Assembly: GCA_965228445.1 (NCBI GenBank)
Contig: OZ245813.1
Location: 1,860,001 to 1,924,000 of the forward strand
From: Thalassobaculum sp965228445
GTDB taxonomy: Bacteria > Pseudomonadota > Alphaproteobacteria > Thalassobaculales > Thalassobaculaceae
Direction: 5' to 3'
Length of the DNA: 64,000 bases
Shown here in pieces: positions 44,336 through 53,152 of this stretch. The translations under genes and the position numbers were made by a program. Numbering within the stretch: the stretch's first letter is position 1; the number at the start of each line of letters is the position of its first letter. The notes beneath the pieces are model-generated. The model saw only the letters and a list, made by a program, of their open reading frames with translations. It did no database searches and had not been told where the DNA came from.

Positions 44336-44953
44336 TCAGAAACGACCGCTGCGCAGGCTCCACGGAGAGACCGCGGGACGGGCCATGGCCTCGATCGCGT
44401 CGGGGCCGGCGTCGACGCCGATGCTGCGGCAGATCTGCGGCCAGAGGGCGTGCGGATCGCGGCGCAACGCGTCCTCATCGACCGTATGGACCCGCTCGGC
44501 ACCGACGCCGAAACCGGCCACCCGGCGATCGAAGGATTCCAGCGCCTTGTGCGCAGCCTCGACGACCCGGGCGATCGTCCCTGCTCCGACCGCCTGGGCC
44601 GCGGACTCCGCGGTGCGGGTCAGGACCAGCAGATCGATGTCGGGCGGGTTGAGGAACGGAAACATCGGTCCGCTCGGATCGTGCAGCACAATCGCGGACT
44701 TGCCGGTGGAGCTTCGCAGCGTGGTGAAATACGAGGTCAGGGCGGCACTGCCCTCCTCCCGCGCCAGGGTCAGCAGGGCGTCGCCGGAGCGGGCGCCGCC
44801 GGCGGCCGCGCTCACCGCCCGGCGGGCCACGGCGTGAAGCGTGTTGCCGAGCGTAACCGGCGGCAGGGCGGCGATGTCGGGATGGCATCCGAGCTCGGCC
44901 ATGAACCGATTGGGATCGGTCACCGGCCCGGCAATCAAAAGTATGTTACGCAT
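44336..44953 (-). CDS. Hypothetical protein, possibly sulfotransferase-like
   Basis: A 205-residue product if it begins at ATG 44953 (MRNILLIAG); the frame opens 19 codons earlier. The hydrophobic strand LLIAGPVTDPNRF at the N-terminus and the C-terminal ALWPQICRSIGVDAGPDAIEAM segment recall P-loop sulfotransferases, but the canonical PAPS loop is not evident. I do not assign a function. It lies 143 nt upstream of the formamidase-family gene on the same strand; the gap holds only a GCAGATCTGC palindrome at 44216-44225. Confidence 0.5.
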   Translation of the reverse strand: MRNILLIAGPVTDPNRFMAELGCHPDIAALPPVTLGNTLHAVARRAVSAAAGGARSGDALLTLAREEGSAALTSYFTTLRSSTGKSAIVLHDPSGPMFPFLNPPDIDLLVLTRTAESAAQAVGAGTIARVVEAAHKALESFDRRVAGFGVGAERVHTVDEDALRRDPHALWPQICRSIGVDAGPDAIEAMARPAVSPWSLRSGRF

Positions 44954-45109
44954 CTGCCAATCCCAGACAGCCAATGAGGCAAAACAATCCGACGCATGCC
45001 GCGCATTCATCCGTTAAGGGAGTTTCAACTGTTTCGCGCTATACTGCAAGCCTTGGTGGAAAGTCGCCCGCGAATCGGCTGTTTGCCTAAATCTTCATCA
45101 CAACGTTCT

Positions 45110-45137
45110 TGACCGGAACTGCATACAGGCGATGATA
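45110..45137 (+). promoter_or_regulatory. Candidate sigma70 promoter
   Basis: TTGACC (45110-45115) and GATGAT (45132-45137) are separated by 16 nt and match the -35 and -10 consensus in five and four positions. It would transcribe the gene starting at 45166. Tentative. Confidence 0.3.
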
Positions 45138-45165
45138 TGGTCGGGCGTAGGTCAGGGTTGGGACA

Positions 45166-46068
45166 ATGTTCATTAATGGCCGCACAACCGGCTTGATCGG
45201 CATCACCACTCAGTGGATCGACGAGAGTGGGCGGGTGGCCGATCTTGCCGCAAAGCTGGGCCGGCTGGGCGAGGACGTCAGCGAGTTCGCGATCCATACC
45301 ATGGGGTGGATCCGCTGCACGACCATCGGCGCGTTCGAGGAATACGCCTTCGATGCGCGCTCGGTCCACAGCCAGGCGTTGAACGCGCTGCTGCACCGGC
45401 TGGTGAGCGACACCGCGCCGGACGCCACCCGTCTGCGCTGCATCGAGGTCACCACCGCCCGGGGCACCACGAAGATCTCCGACGACCGGCCGGACCGCAT
45501 GGTCAGCCTCGTGCTGAAATGCATGGAGATCGTCAATCCGCGCGCGCCGCAGGACTCGATCCGCCGCGGCCGGATGGACCATTCCGCCATAGACTCCCTC
45601 GACGATCCGGTGGCCGCCCGGATGATCGCCGCCTGGAAGGCTTCCGGCGCGACGCTGCGGTCGCCGATCCTCGACGTGATGACCGATCCGAGCATCAACC
45701 GGGGCATCAAGGTGATGATCCCCCATGGCGATACCTTCCGCCTGATGCGCTATCACGGCTCGCCGAACGGCCCCTGGGACCGGGCGACCTGGCGCGGCTT
45801 CGAGGGCGGCACCCTCGATCACGTGGTGCCGGATCGCGGCATGATCGAGTCCGTCAAGGCCTCCACCCGCGCCGCCCTGGACCTGCGCGAGCCGCTGGTC
45901 GAATTCTGCGAGGGCGTCATCCTTGCCAGCGAGGGGCTGAAGGAATTCCAGTGGTACCGGATCTCGCTGCCGGTCGAACTGCCCGCCGGCACCGCCGAGT
46001 ACGGCGGCGCGGGCCAGGGCGTCATCGCCCTGCTCTCCCCGGTTCCGCAGACCCGTCAGGCGGCGTAG
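45166..46068 (+). CDS. Uncharacterised protein with PAS-like C-terminal half
   Basis: A 300-residue soluble protein. The N-terminal part (about 1-125) is alpha/beta with no known motif. The second half (about 140-290) looks like the alphaproteobacterial PAS_5 (DUF1567-like) domain: TFRLMRYHGS near 190, a WRGFEGGTLDHVVPD segment, the DLREPLVEF turn and a terminal LPVELP strand. If so it could be a sensor or localisation protein without an output domain. The match is by eye. It is convergent with a GNAT-like gene 33 nt away. Confidence 0.5.
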   Translation: MFINGRTTGLIGITTQWIDESGRVADLAAKLGRLGEDVSEFAIHTMGWIRCTTIGAFEEYAFDARSVHSQALNALLHRLVSDTAPDATRLRCIEVTTARGTTKISDDRPDRMVSLVLKCMEIVNPRAPQDSIRRGRMDHSAIDSLDDPVAARMIAAWKASGATLRSPILDVMTDPSINRGIKVMIPHGDTFRLMRYHGSPNGPWDRATWRGFEGGTLDHVVPDRGMIESVKASTRAALDLREPLVEFCEGVILASEGLKEFQWYRISLPVELPAGTAEYGGAGQGVIALLSPVPQTRQAA

Positions 46069-46101
46069 GCCGGCATCCCGGCACCACGCCGCCCTGGGGG
46101 C

Positions 46102-46887
46102 TCAGGCGATCCGCCTGTTCTCGCCGGCGCGATAGACCAGCGGAACCTCACCCGTACTGTGGGTGAGCGTCTGCCGGGCCACGTAATCCGCATCCTTGGC
46201 GATCATCACCCATTCCCGCTTCTCCGGCCGTGCCGGATGGGTCCAGATGATGGTGTCGAGCACGTGCTGGATGTCGTAGCTCTTCGAGACCAGCCCGGCC
46301 GACGCCATGACCTTTTCGGTGACGCTGACCATGCCGACCTTGCCCCACTGGGCATGGGCCATGGAGCCGGCGGCGATGCCGAGCAGCTTGGGGAAGTTGG
46401 TCTGGCGTCCCCGCAGGTCCGGACGCACCCAGAGACCACCGGTCCAGTACACCTTGTCGGTGATGCGGGAGGCGTAGGCGTCGGCCTCGCCCGAGATGCT
46501 CATCCGCTCGCCCGGCACCATCTGCTCGGCCGGGTTGCTGTAGAACAGGCTCAGGGTTTCGAGCTGGTCCGCCAGGGAAGTGACGGCGAAGCGGTAGAGC
46601 CGCACGCCGAGCGTGGCGGCGATCCCTTCCTCGTCCCGGACCGTGAGGCCGATGCAATCGCCCACCCGTGCCGGTTTGAACTGGCTGTCGAAGGCGCTCG
46701 GCACGTACTTGCCGACCTCCCGCAACCGTGCCTTGAAGGTATCGATGTCGTCGCAGGCCCGAAGGTCGAGCTTGCTCTGGTGGAAGTCGCGATCGATCCG
46801 GATCAACGACTCCTGTATTTCGCTGCGTCTGGACTCGCATTCGGCATGGATCGGGCCGATTCCAGCGAGAAATGGTTTCTCAGCCAT
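46102..46887 (-). CDS. Uncharacterised protein, GNAT-like fold
   Basis: A 261-residue soluble protein starting at ATG 46887 after GGGGGAC. The middle part YWTGGLWVRPDLRGR (near 150) followed by a helix resembles the acetyl-CoA-binding V-x-P-x-x-R-G-x-G step of GNAT acetyltransferases, though the last Gly is missing. The N-terminus (1-60) is helical and charged. Function is unknown. It is convergent with the PAS-like gene and divergent from the DOPA-dioxygenase-like gene. Confidence 0.5.
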   Translation of the reverse strand: MAEKPFLAGIGPIHAECESRRSEIQESLIRIDRDFHQSKLDLRACDDIDTFKARLREVGKYVPSAFDSQFKPARVGDCIGLTVRDEEGIAATLGVRLYRFAVTSLADQLETLSLFYSNPAEQMVPGERMSISGEADAYASRITDKVYWTGGLWVRPDLRGRQTNFPKLLGIAAGSMAHAQWGKVGMVSVTEKVMASAGLVSKSYDIQHVLDTIIWTHPARPEKREWVMIAKDADYVARQTLTHSTGEVPLVYRAGENRRIA

Positions 46888-46981
46888 CGTGATGTCCCCC
46901 ACTGAAGCTGATACGGGGAAATCAACCCTAGGCAGACAATTGTATGCGGACGATGGGGAACCCGCGACTCGCGGGACGCGT

Positions 46982-47006
46982 TGATTTCTACCCATGTGAG
47001 AAATCA
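46982..47006. promoter_or_regulatory. Inverted repeat TGATTTCT-N9-AGAAATCA
   Basis: Perfect 8-bp arms (46982-46989 and 46999-47006) with a 9-nt spacer lie in the 208-nt divergent region between the GNAT-like gene and the DOPA-dioxygenase-like gene. It is the only strong symmetric element in this spacer and is a plausible operator. Confidence 0.4.
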
Positions 47007-47095
47007 CTGCGTGATGCGCGACTCGGAACCGCGCCGATCGCTGGGGTCGCGAAGCCTAAAATGCTGTATATCCGACGGACCGCAGGGAGGACACG

Positions 47096-47455
47096 ATGAG
47101 CGAGACAGCGATCGACGGCCGGCAGACTATCGAGAGCTGGCACGCCCATGTCTATTTCGATGCGCAGACGGCGGCGCCGGCCCGGGCCCTGTACGACCGG
47201 GTCAAGGCGGCGTTTCCCGCCGCCGACATGGGGCGGTTCCACGAAAAACCCGTCGGCCCGCATCCGATGTGGAGCTATCAGGTCGCCTTCGCGCCGGCGC
47301 TGCTGGCGACGATCCTGCCGTGGCTGACCCTGAACCGGGACGGTCTCGACGTGTTCATCCACCCCAATACCGGTGACGGCCTCGCCGACCACCGGGACCA
47401 CACGGTCTTCCTGGGGAAGTCCTATCCGCTGAAGCTGTCGATCTTCGACGGCTGA
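47096..47455 (+). CDS. DOPA 4,5-dioxygenase family protein
   Basis: A 119-residue protein of the DOPA 4,5-dioxygenase-like family, a two-domain-less ferredoxin-like fold that cleaves catechols in plants and fungi; bacterial roles are mostly unknown. Conserved His residues typical of the family are present: WHAHVYFD (14-22), GRFHEKPVGPHPMW, and VFIHPNTGD with the final HRDHTVFLG. GGGAGGA precedes the ATG. It appears to be a single-gene unit. Confidence 0.85.
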   Translation: MSETAIDGRQTIESWHAHVYFDAQTAAPARALYDRVKAAFPAADMGRFHEKPVGPHPMWSYQVAFAPALLATILPWLTLNRDGLDVFIHPNTGDGLADHRDHTVFLGKSYPLKLSIFDG

Positions 47456-47488
47456 CCGGCTCGGGCGGTCTGGTTATGGCCGTCCGGT

Positions 47489-47725
47489 TCAGGCGATCTG
47501 GCGGGCATCCGTGGATGCGGCATGGCGGTTGCGGTGGGTGACCATCCGGCCGTGCAGTTCGGTGACGATCCTGCTGCCGGTCTTGGTGAACAGAAACGGC
47601 AGCACGCCGTGCACCAGACAGGCCAGCCCGCCCAGGATCATGCGGATGCCGAAGCCGCTCGCCACGCCGAAATGCTCGCCATAGGTCTCGCCGACGCTGG
47701 CGGGGTGCTGGGTGAACATGCGCAT
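47489..47725 (-). CDS. DUF6356 family protein
   Basis: A 78-residue small membrane protein. The conserved HPASVGETYGEHFGVASGFG start and the single amphipathic-to-hydrophobic segment (GGLACLVHGVLPFLF) match DUF6356, found in many alphaproteobacteria without known function. I use ATG 47725 because GAGGAGG lies 5 nt before it; the frame opens 10 codons earlier. It is divergent from the Lrp-type regulator and shares its 102-nt promoter region. Confidence 0.75.
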   Translation of the reverse strand: MRMFTQHPASVGETYGEHFGVASGFGIRMILGGLACLVHGVLPFLFTKTGSRIVTELHGRMVTHRNRHAASTDARQIA

Positions 47726-47813
47726 GCTGGCCTCCTCGTCAAACAGGTTCGCCAAGTGTGTCCCCGTTCAGGGCGAAACAGTTTGCTTTGATTGTCATTT
47801 TTGGCCGCATCTG

Positions 47814-47828
47814 TAGAATATTTTTCTA
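47814..47828. promoter_or_regulatory. Lrp box, perfect consensus match
   Basis: TAGAATATTTTTCTA matches the published E. coli Lrp SELEX consensus YAGHAWATTWTDCTR at all 15 positions. The last base is the A of the ATG of the adjacent Lrp/AsnC-family gene, so binding would block its expression. This region is A+T rich compared with the surrounding DNA, which helps explain why it stands out. Confidence 0.65.
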
Positions 47829-48289
47829 TGGATCATGTGGATCGAAAAATCCTGGACCTGCTTCAGCGCGATGCGGGCATGGCTTTGGCCGAGATCGCGG
47901 CCGCCGTGAATCTGTCCACCACCCCCTGCTGGCGGCGGATCCAGCGGTTGGAGAAGGACGGGGTGATCCGCCGCCGGGTGACCCTGCTGGACCGCGACAA
48001 GATATCCCTGGGCGTCACGGTGATCGTCCGGGTGCGCACGAACCGCCACGACATGGACTGGCTGGAGCAGTTCGCCCGCACCGTCGACGACATCGACGAG
48101 ATCGTCGAGGTGTATCGGATGAGCGGCGATATCGACTACGTGCTGAAGGTGGTGGTCCCGGACATCGCCACCTACGACGCGATCTACAAGCGGCTGATCA
48201 CCGCGGTGCCGCTGATGGATGTGAGCTCGAACTTCGCCATGGAGGAGATCAAGTTCTCCACCCGCCTGCCGCTCAGCTACGCGCCTTGA
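47828..48289 (+). CDS. Lrp/AsnC-family transcriptional regulator
   Basis: A 153-residue feast/famine regulator. The N-terminal helix-turn-helix (about 3-60) starts DHVDRKILDLLQRDAGMALAE and has the typical STTPCWRRIQRLEKDGVI recognition helix. The C-terminal RAM ligand-binding domain (about 65-150) has the GDIDYVLKVVVPD strand. It has the classical Lrp size. ATG 47828 lacks a ribosome site but gives the family N-terminus; a TTG at 47792 lies in frame upstream. A perfect Lrp box covers its start. The 3' end overlaps the convergent cyclase gene by 17 nt. Confidence 0.9.
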   Translation: MDHVDRKILDLLQRDAGMALAEIAAAVNLSTTPCWRRIQRLEKDGVIRRRVTLLDRDKISLGVTVIVRVRTNRHDMDWLEQFARTVDDIDEIVEVYRMSGDIDYVLKVVVPDIATYDAIYKRLITAVPLMDVSSNFAMEEIKFSTRLPLSYAP

Positions 48290-50084
48290 TCGGCCCGGCC
48301 AGCGGCGCGAGGTCAACGATCTTGCCTGGCGCGGCCTGGGTCCGTTCCTCCACATCGCGATAGGCGCGCACCAGGTTGCGGCCGGCCTTCTTGGCGGCGT
48401 AGAGCGCGGTGTCCGCCATGGCGATCAGGGCCGCCGCCTCGTCCGGCCCGTCGCCAACCCGGACCAGCCCGGCACTGAGGGTATGGCCGATCATCGCCCC
48501 CTCGTAGCGCGTCGCGGTGTCGGCGAAGCGCCGGCGCACCCGTTCGGCGACCGAGCGCGCGGCCTCCTCGGTCTCGGCCTCGAACAGCAGGACGAACTCC
48601 TCGCCGCCGAACCGGGCCGCCACGTCGTTGGCCCGGAACTCGCGCCGCAGCATGCTGGCGAAGTGGATCAGAACCGCGTCGCCCGCCGCATGGCTGTGGG
48701 TGTCGTTGATCTCCTTGAACCGGTCCAGGTCGATCAGCACCAGCCACAGATTGCCCGGCCACAGCCCCATCTGCTTCAGGTGCAGCACGTTGGAGTCGAA
48801 CCCGCGTCGGTTCAGCAGCCCCGTCAGCGCATCCCGGCTGGCCGCGGCCTCCGCCGCGATCCGCCGGATCTCCTGGCCCCGAAGCCACTGACCTAGCGAC
48901 GCGCTGAGCAGCAGCGCCTCGATCACGATCCCGATGAACACCAGACGCACCAGCACGATGTGGGAGATCACCAGATAGGGCACGAAGGTCGCGGTCACGC
49001 AGGCGGTGAGCAGGGTCGCGACCAGCACCACGCTCCAGCCCAGCACCATCCAGGAGGCGTAGCCCAGCCCGTCGCGCCGCCACGCCACCCAGCTCAGCCA
49101 TGTCATGTAGACCGGCATGGTCATGAGCGAGAAGTAGGTGAGTGGCGTCTCGACGGCCGGAACGTGCAGCGGCAGGGCGAGCACGGTCGCCACCGCATAG
49201 AAGGCCACGGCGCTCCGCAGCACGAGATTCTGCCGGGGATGCAGCCGGGCGATGTCCAGGTGCCGACGGGCGAACTCGTAGGCGCAACCGGTCAGCAGGA
49301 AGACCGACCAGCTGAAACCGAGCGACTGCAGCCAGGCACTGCCGGGAAACAGCAGCTGCAGCCCGACCCCGGAGAACACCACGTAGGTGCAGGCGACGCT
49401 CGCCATGTAGACGGCGTAGACGATCATCCGGCTCTGGCGCATGAAGATGCCGTACAGCAGCCAGAACGAGCCCGCCGTCGCCAGGCAGGCGATCCAGAAG
49501 ACGAAGAACGCGGTGTTGGCCACCGCATGGCGCTCGAAGCCGCGCTCGCTCCAGAGCATCAGATTGAGATGGATCGGGATCGCGTGGTCGTTGCCGAACC
49601 GCACGGCCACCTCGCGGCGTTCGCCGGCCGGAACGGTGATCGCCACCGCCGGGCCGGCGAAGGCCAGCGGACGCTCGTCATAGGCCTGCAGCGGATCGTA
49701 GTCGCCGCGCTCGGCCGGTCCGTCCGGGGCGACGGCGAAGACGGTGAAGGTCGTCAGCCGCATGACGTCATGGGTGACGACGACCTCCCGCTGCGCGTCG
49801 GTGTCGTTGACGACGGCGAACCGCATCCAGGTCTTCGTGCGCGTCAGTCCGCGTTTCCGCATCGCCTCGCTGGCCAGCCGCCAACCGTCGCTCCGCAGCG
49901 CCTCGTCAAGGGAGAGCGGGGCCGCCGGTTCGACGAGGAACCGGGCATGCCCGAGGAGACTGACGCCGCCATCCAGCGCCGACAGCGCGATCGCCGGAGG
50001 CGCCGCGGCGTCGGCTGCCCGGCAGGCGGGCGCGACCAGGGTGAGGAGGACCGTCAGGGCCAGGACTACAAGGCGCACAGGCAT
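48273..50084 (-). CDS. Membrane diguanylate cyclase (7TMR-DISM plus GGDEF)
   Basis: A 603-residue inner-membrane enzyme expected to make cyclic di-GMP. Order: signal peptide (1-25), periplasmic 7TMR-DISMED2 sensor domain (about 30-165), seven membrane helices (about 185-385), short coiled coil with GQEIRRIAAEAAASRD, and GGDEF domain (about 410-575). The active-site loop is GGEEF, and RAND five residues before it is the RxxD inhibitory site. The C-terminal tail ending GPIKARS is shared with the next gene. ATG 50084 begins the signal peptide. It is a paralogue of the downstream neighbour at 50208-52043. Confidence 0.92.
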   Translation of the reverse strand: MPVRLVVLALTVLLTLVAPACRAADAAAPPAIALSALDGGVSLLGHARFLVEPAAPLSLDEALRSDGWRLASEAMRKRGLTRTKTWMRFAVVNDTDAQREVVVTHDVMRLTTFTVFAVAPDGPAERGDYDPLQAYDERPLAFAGPAVAITVPAGERREVAVRFGNDHAIPIHLNLMLWSERGFERHAVANTAFFVFWIACLATAGSFWLLYGIFMRQSRMIVYAVYMASVACTYVVFSGVGLQLLFPGSAWLQSLGFSWSVFLLTGCAYEFARRHLDIARLHPRQNLVLRSAVAFYAVATVLALPLHVPAVETPLTYFSLMTMPVYMTWLSWVAWRRDGLGYASWMVLGWSVVLVATLLTACVTATFVPYLVISHIVLVRLVFIGIVIEALLLSASLGQWLRGQEIRRIAAEAAASRDALTGLLNRRGFDSNVLHLKQMGLWPGNLWLVLIDLDRFKEINDTHSHAAGDAVLIHFASMLRREFRANDVAARFGGEEFVLLFEAETEEAARSVAERVRRRFADTATRYEGAMIGHTLSAGLVRVGDGPDEAAALIAMADTALYAAKKAGRNLVRAYRDVEERTQAAPGKIVDLAPLAGPIKARS

Positions 50085-50207
50085 GCCGTTTCCATCGGGT
50101 CGCGAGCGTTCGGCGGCCCGATCCGTTCGACTAGCCCGCAATCATTGGCATTATCCTCAAAACCATGCGGTCGAGAAGCCCCGTTCCGCGAGCGGCCTCC
50201 GCGCCGT

Positions 50208-52043
50208 TCAGCTCCGCGCCTTTGCGGGGCCGGTCAGTGCTGCGAGGTCCACGACTTTTCCGGGCGTGGGCTGCCCCTGGCCCTCCAGACCGGCCAGGTC
50301 CGAATAGGCCCGCACCAGGTTCCGGCCATCCCTCTTGGCGGCATAGAGCGCGGTGTCCGCCATGGCGATCAGCGTCGCCTCCTCCTCGTCCGCCCCTTCG
50401 CCGATCCGGACCAGACCGGCGCTCAACGTGTGGCCGATCATCGCCCCCTCGTAGCGGGTCGGCGTATCGGCGAAGCGCTGGCGCACCCGGTCGGCGACCG
50501 ATCGGGCGGCCGCCTCGGTCTCCGCCTCGAACAGCAGGATGAATTCCTCGCCGCCGAACCGGGCGGTGACGTCGTTCGCCCGGAACTCGCGGCGCAGCAT
50601 GCTGGCGAAATGGATCAGCACGGCGTCGCCGGCCGCGTGGCTGTAGGTGTCGTTGATGTCCTTGAACCGGTCGAGGTCGATCAGCACCAGCCAGAGCCTG
50701 CCCGACCACAGGCCCGCGCGCTTCAGCTGCAGCACATGGGCGTCGAAGCCACGCCTGTTCAGCAGCCCGGTCAGGGAGTCCCGGCTGGCCGCCGCCTCGG
50801 CCGCGATCAGCCGCACCTCCTGTCCGCGCAGCCACTGGGCCAGCGAGGCGCTGAGCAGCAGGCTCTCGATCACCGTGCTGGCGAAGACAACCCGCATGAA
50901 ATCGGCCTGGGAGAACTCCACGAACGGCACGTCGATGACGCTGCCGAAGACCCCCATGACCGAGGACAGGGCGACGCCGCCCCAGCCCACCACCATCCAG
51001 CTCGCGTAGGACAGCCCGTCCCGCCGCCAGGCGACCCAGCTCCGCCATGCCACGTAGAGCGGAAAGGCGGTCAGGGCGACGAAGGTCAGCGGCGCCTCGA
51101 TCACGGGGAAGCGGCTGGGGAACGACAGCGCCGCGGCCCCGAGGCAGACGGCTGCCGCCACTCGCATGATCCGGTCGTGACGGGGATGCAGACGGGCCAC
51201 GTCCAGGTGGCGCCGGGCGAATTCCAGACAGGCCGCCGCGGCCCCGAACATGGCCCAGTGGAAGCCCAGGACCCGCATCCACACCGTTGAGGGGAACAGC
51301 AGCTGCTCGCCGACGCCGGAGAAGATCAGATAGATCGCCACCAGGCTCGCCATGTACAGGGAATAGACGACCATGCGGACCTGCCGCATGAACGCCCCGT
51401 AGAGCAGCCAGAACGAGGCGGCGGTCATCAGGCAGCTCACCAGAGCGACGATGAAGCTGGTGCTCAGCAGCAGATGACGCTCGAAGCCCGGCTCGCTCCA
51501 GAGGTTCAGGTCAGTGTTCATCGGGACCGCGAAGGCGTTGCCGAACGCCACCACCACCTCCCACTCGGCGCCGGCAGGCAGGGTGACCGCCACCGCCGGC
51601 AGCGGCGAGGCCACCGCCCGGCGATCGAACGGCTGCAGCGGGTCGAGGTCGGTCCGGCTCACGGAGCCGTTCGGCGCGGTCACGAAGACGCTGAACGCCG
51701 TCAGATGAGCCATGTCGTGGCTGGGCACCACCACACGCGGGCCGCCGGTGTCGTTGTGCAGCCGGAAGCGGATCCAGAACCGGTCGTCGGTGATGCCGGC
51801 ATTGCGCTGGCCCGGTGACAGCCACTGCCAGTCGGACGAGGCCAGCGCGTCCTGGAGGTCGAGGTCGCGCCCCGCCTCGCGCAGCAGCAGCGCCCGGCCG
51901 ATAAGTTCGATCCCGCCGTTCAGGGTCGACAGCGCGATGGTCGGCGGCTCAGGATTCGGGTCCGTCTGGCACAGCGCCGGTCGCGCGGCGATCGCCAGGA
52001 CGCACCACAGCGGGATCAGGAGCAGAAACAGGCGGACCGGCAT
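50208..52043 (-). CDS. Membrane diguanylate cyclase, tandem paralogue
   Basis: A 611-residue protein with the same architecture as the neighbouring cyclase: signal peptide ending near ALCQ, 7TMR-DISMED2 domain, seven helices, and GGDEF with intact GGEEF and the RxxD inhibitory site. The cytoplasmic parts are nearly identical, while the periplasmic sensor halves differ much more. Its tail GPAKARS is conserved too. The two genes lie 123 nt apart on the same strand, so this is a local duplication in which signal input has diverged but output is kept. Confidence 0.92.
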   Translation of the reverse strand: MPVRLFLLLIPLWCVLAIAARPALCQTDPNPEPPTIALSTLNGGIELIGRALLLREAGRDLDLQDALASSDWQWLSPGQRNAGITDDRFWIRFRLHNDTGGPRVVVPSHDMAHLTAFSVFVTAPNGSVSRTDLDPLQPFDRRAVASPLPAVAVTLPAGAEWEVVVAFGNAFAVPMNTDLNLWSEPGFERHLLLSTSFIVALVSCLMTAASFWLLYGAFMRQVRMVVYSLYMASLVAIYLIFSGVGEQLLFPSTVWMRVLGFHWAMFGAAAACLEFARRHLDVARLHPRHDRIMRVAAAVCLGAAALSFPSRFPVIEAPLTFVALTAFPLYVAWRSWVAWRRDGLSYASWMVVGWGGVALSSVMGVFGSVIDVPFVEFSQADFMRVVFASTVIESLLLSASLAQWLRGQEVRLIAAEAAASRDSLTGLLNRRGFDAHVLQLKRAGLWSGRLWLVLIDLDRFKDINDTYSHAAGDAVLIHFASMLRREFRANDVTARFGGEEFILLFEAETEAAARSVADRVRQRFADTPTRYEGAMIGHTLSAGLVRIGEGADEEEATLIAMADTALYAAKRDGRNLVRAYSDLAGLEGQGQPTPGKVVDLAALTGPAKARS

Positions 52044-52164
52044 GCCATTCCATCAGCTCAGATACGAACGGCGCCCCATCTGCCCACACAGCCGGCTGCC
52101 TATTCCTCCTGCATCTTACGGACTGTGCGGCAAAATCCCATAGGTTAGGGCCGGTCCGGCGGCA

Positions 52165-53058
52165 TTATCCCGCATAGGCGGCCGGCTTCAGGGCGCCCTT
52201 GACCTGGGTGCGCCGCATCAGACGGCGCGAGGCCGCGTCGAACGGATCGCGCCGGTGCATGGTCGCCCGGTTGTCCCACATCAGCACGTCGCCGACCCGC
52301 CAGCTGTGGCGGTAGGCGTTCTCCTCCTTCGTGGCGAAGGACCACAGCTCGTCCAGCAGCGCCTCCGACTCCGCGAGGTCCAGCCCCTCGATATGGGCCA
52401 TGCGGCGGCGGCCGAGATACAGCAGCGGTTCGCCGGTATTCGGGTGCGCGATGACCACCGGGTGATAGGTGCCCGGGCTCTCGCGCGGATCGTCCGTCGG
52501 GGTCACGCCCTGTCGCACATAGCCGCCGGAATTGTAGGTGCCGTCATGCTTGATCCGCAGGCCGTTCACCCGGCGCTTCAGGTCGTCCGGCAGGGCATTG
52601 TAGGCGGCGTTCATGCCGCACAGCCAGGTATCGCCCCCGGCCGGCGGCACCTCGATCGCATGCAGCATGGAGATGTCCGGCGGTGCCGCGAGATAGGACA
52701 TGTCGGTGTGCCACACCGCTTCGCCGGCGCCCAGGCTGCCGATCTCCTTGCCGTCCGCGCCCTTGATGTTGGAGACCAGATAGACCTCCGGCAGGCCGGG
52801 CACGGCGGTCTGGCCGTTCTCCATGATCGGCGCGTGGTCGAGATCGCCGAACCGGCGGCTGAACGCCACCAGCTCTTCCGGCGACAGGTCCTGGCCGCGG
52901 AACAGCAGGCCGGCATAGCGGTCGAAGGCCTGACGGATGAAGGCGAACTGGGTGTCGTCCACCGTGGCGAGGACGATGCCGAGGATTTCCGCGCCGACCA
53001 CCGGGGTCAGCGGGCGCGCCTCCAGCCCGGCGCTCGCGGATTGTGCGGTATTGCTCAT
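52165..53058 (-). CDS. TauD/TfdA-family 2-oxoglutarate dioxygenase
   Basis: A 297-residue Fe(II)/2-oxoglutarate oxygenase. The facial triad is visible as HTD in AVWHTDMSY (near 105) and the distal His in DNRATMHRRD; the Arg in SRRLMRRT binds oxoglutarate. Relatives hydroxylate taurine, aryloxyalkanoates and other substrates; none can be chosen here. ATG 53058 follows GGGAGG; another ATG is one codon earlier. It is divergent from an aldo/keto reductase-M20 pair. Confidence 0.88.
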   Translation of the reverse strand: MSNTAQSASAGLEARPLTPVVGAEILGIVLATVDDTQFAFIRQAFDRYAGLLFRGQDLSPEELVAFSRRFGDLDHAPIMENGQTAVPGLPEVYLVSNIKGADGKEIGSLGAGEAVWHTDMSYLAAPPDISMLHAIEVPPAGGDTWLCGMNAAYNALPDDLKRRVNGLRIKHDGTYNSGGYVRQGVTPTDDPRESPGTYHPVVIAHPNTGEPLLYLGRRRMAHIEGLDLAESEALLDELWSFATKEENAYRHSWRVGDVLMWDNRATMHRRDPFDAASRRLMRRTQVKGALKPAAYAG

Positions 53059-53152
53059 CATATCCTCCCGTATTCCCTGTTTTTTCCAAGGGTACACCCG
53101 AGCGGGCTCCGCCTGCTAGCTTTGCCGCATTAGTCGAAAGCGGGAGAGACGC

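Noticed and set aside
44231..44977. Plus-strand frame opposite the sulfotransferase-like gene
   Set aside because: Arg/Gly-rich composition is typical of a shadow frame; the minus-strand frame has strand-helix patterns and a sensible N-terminus.
47792..47827. TTG start 12 codons earlier for the Lrp-family gene
   Set aside because: The extra residues are not conserved in the family and would be encoded by the Lrp box itself.
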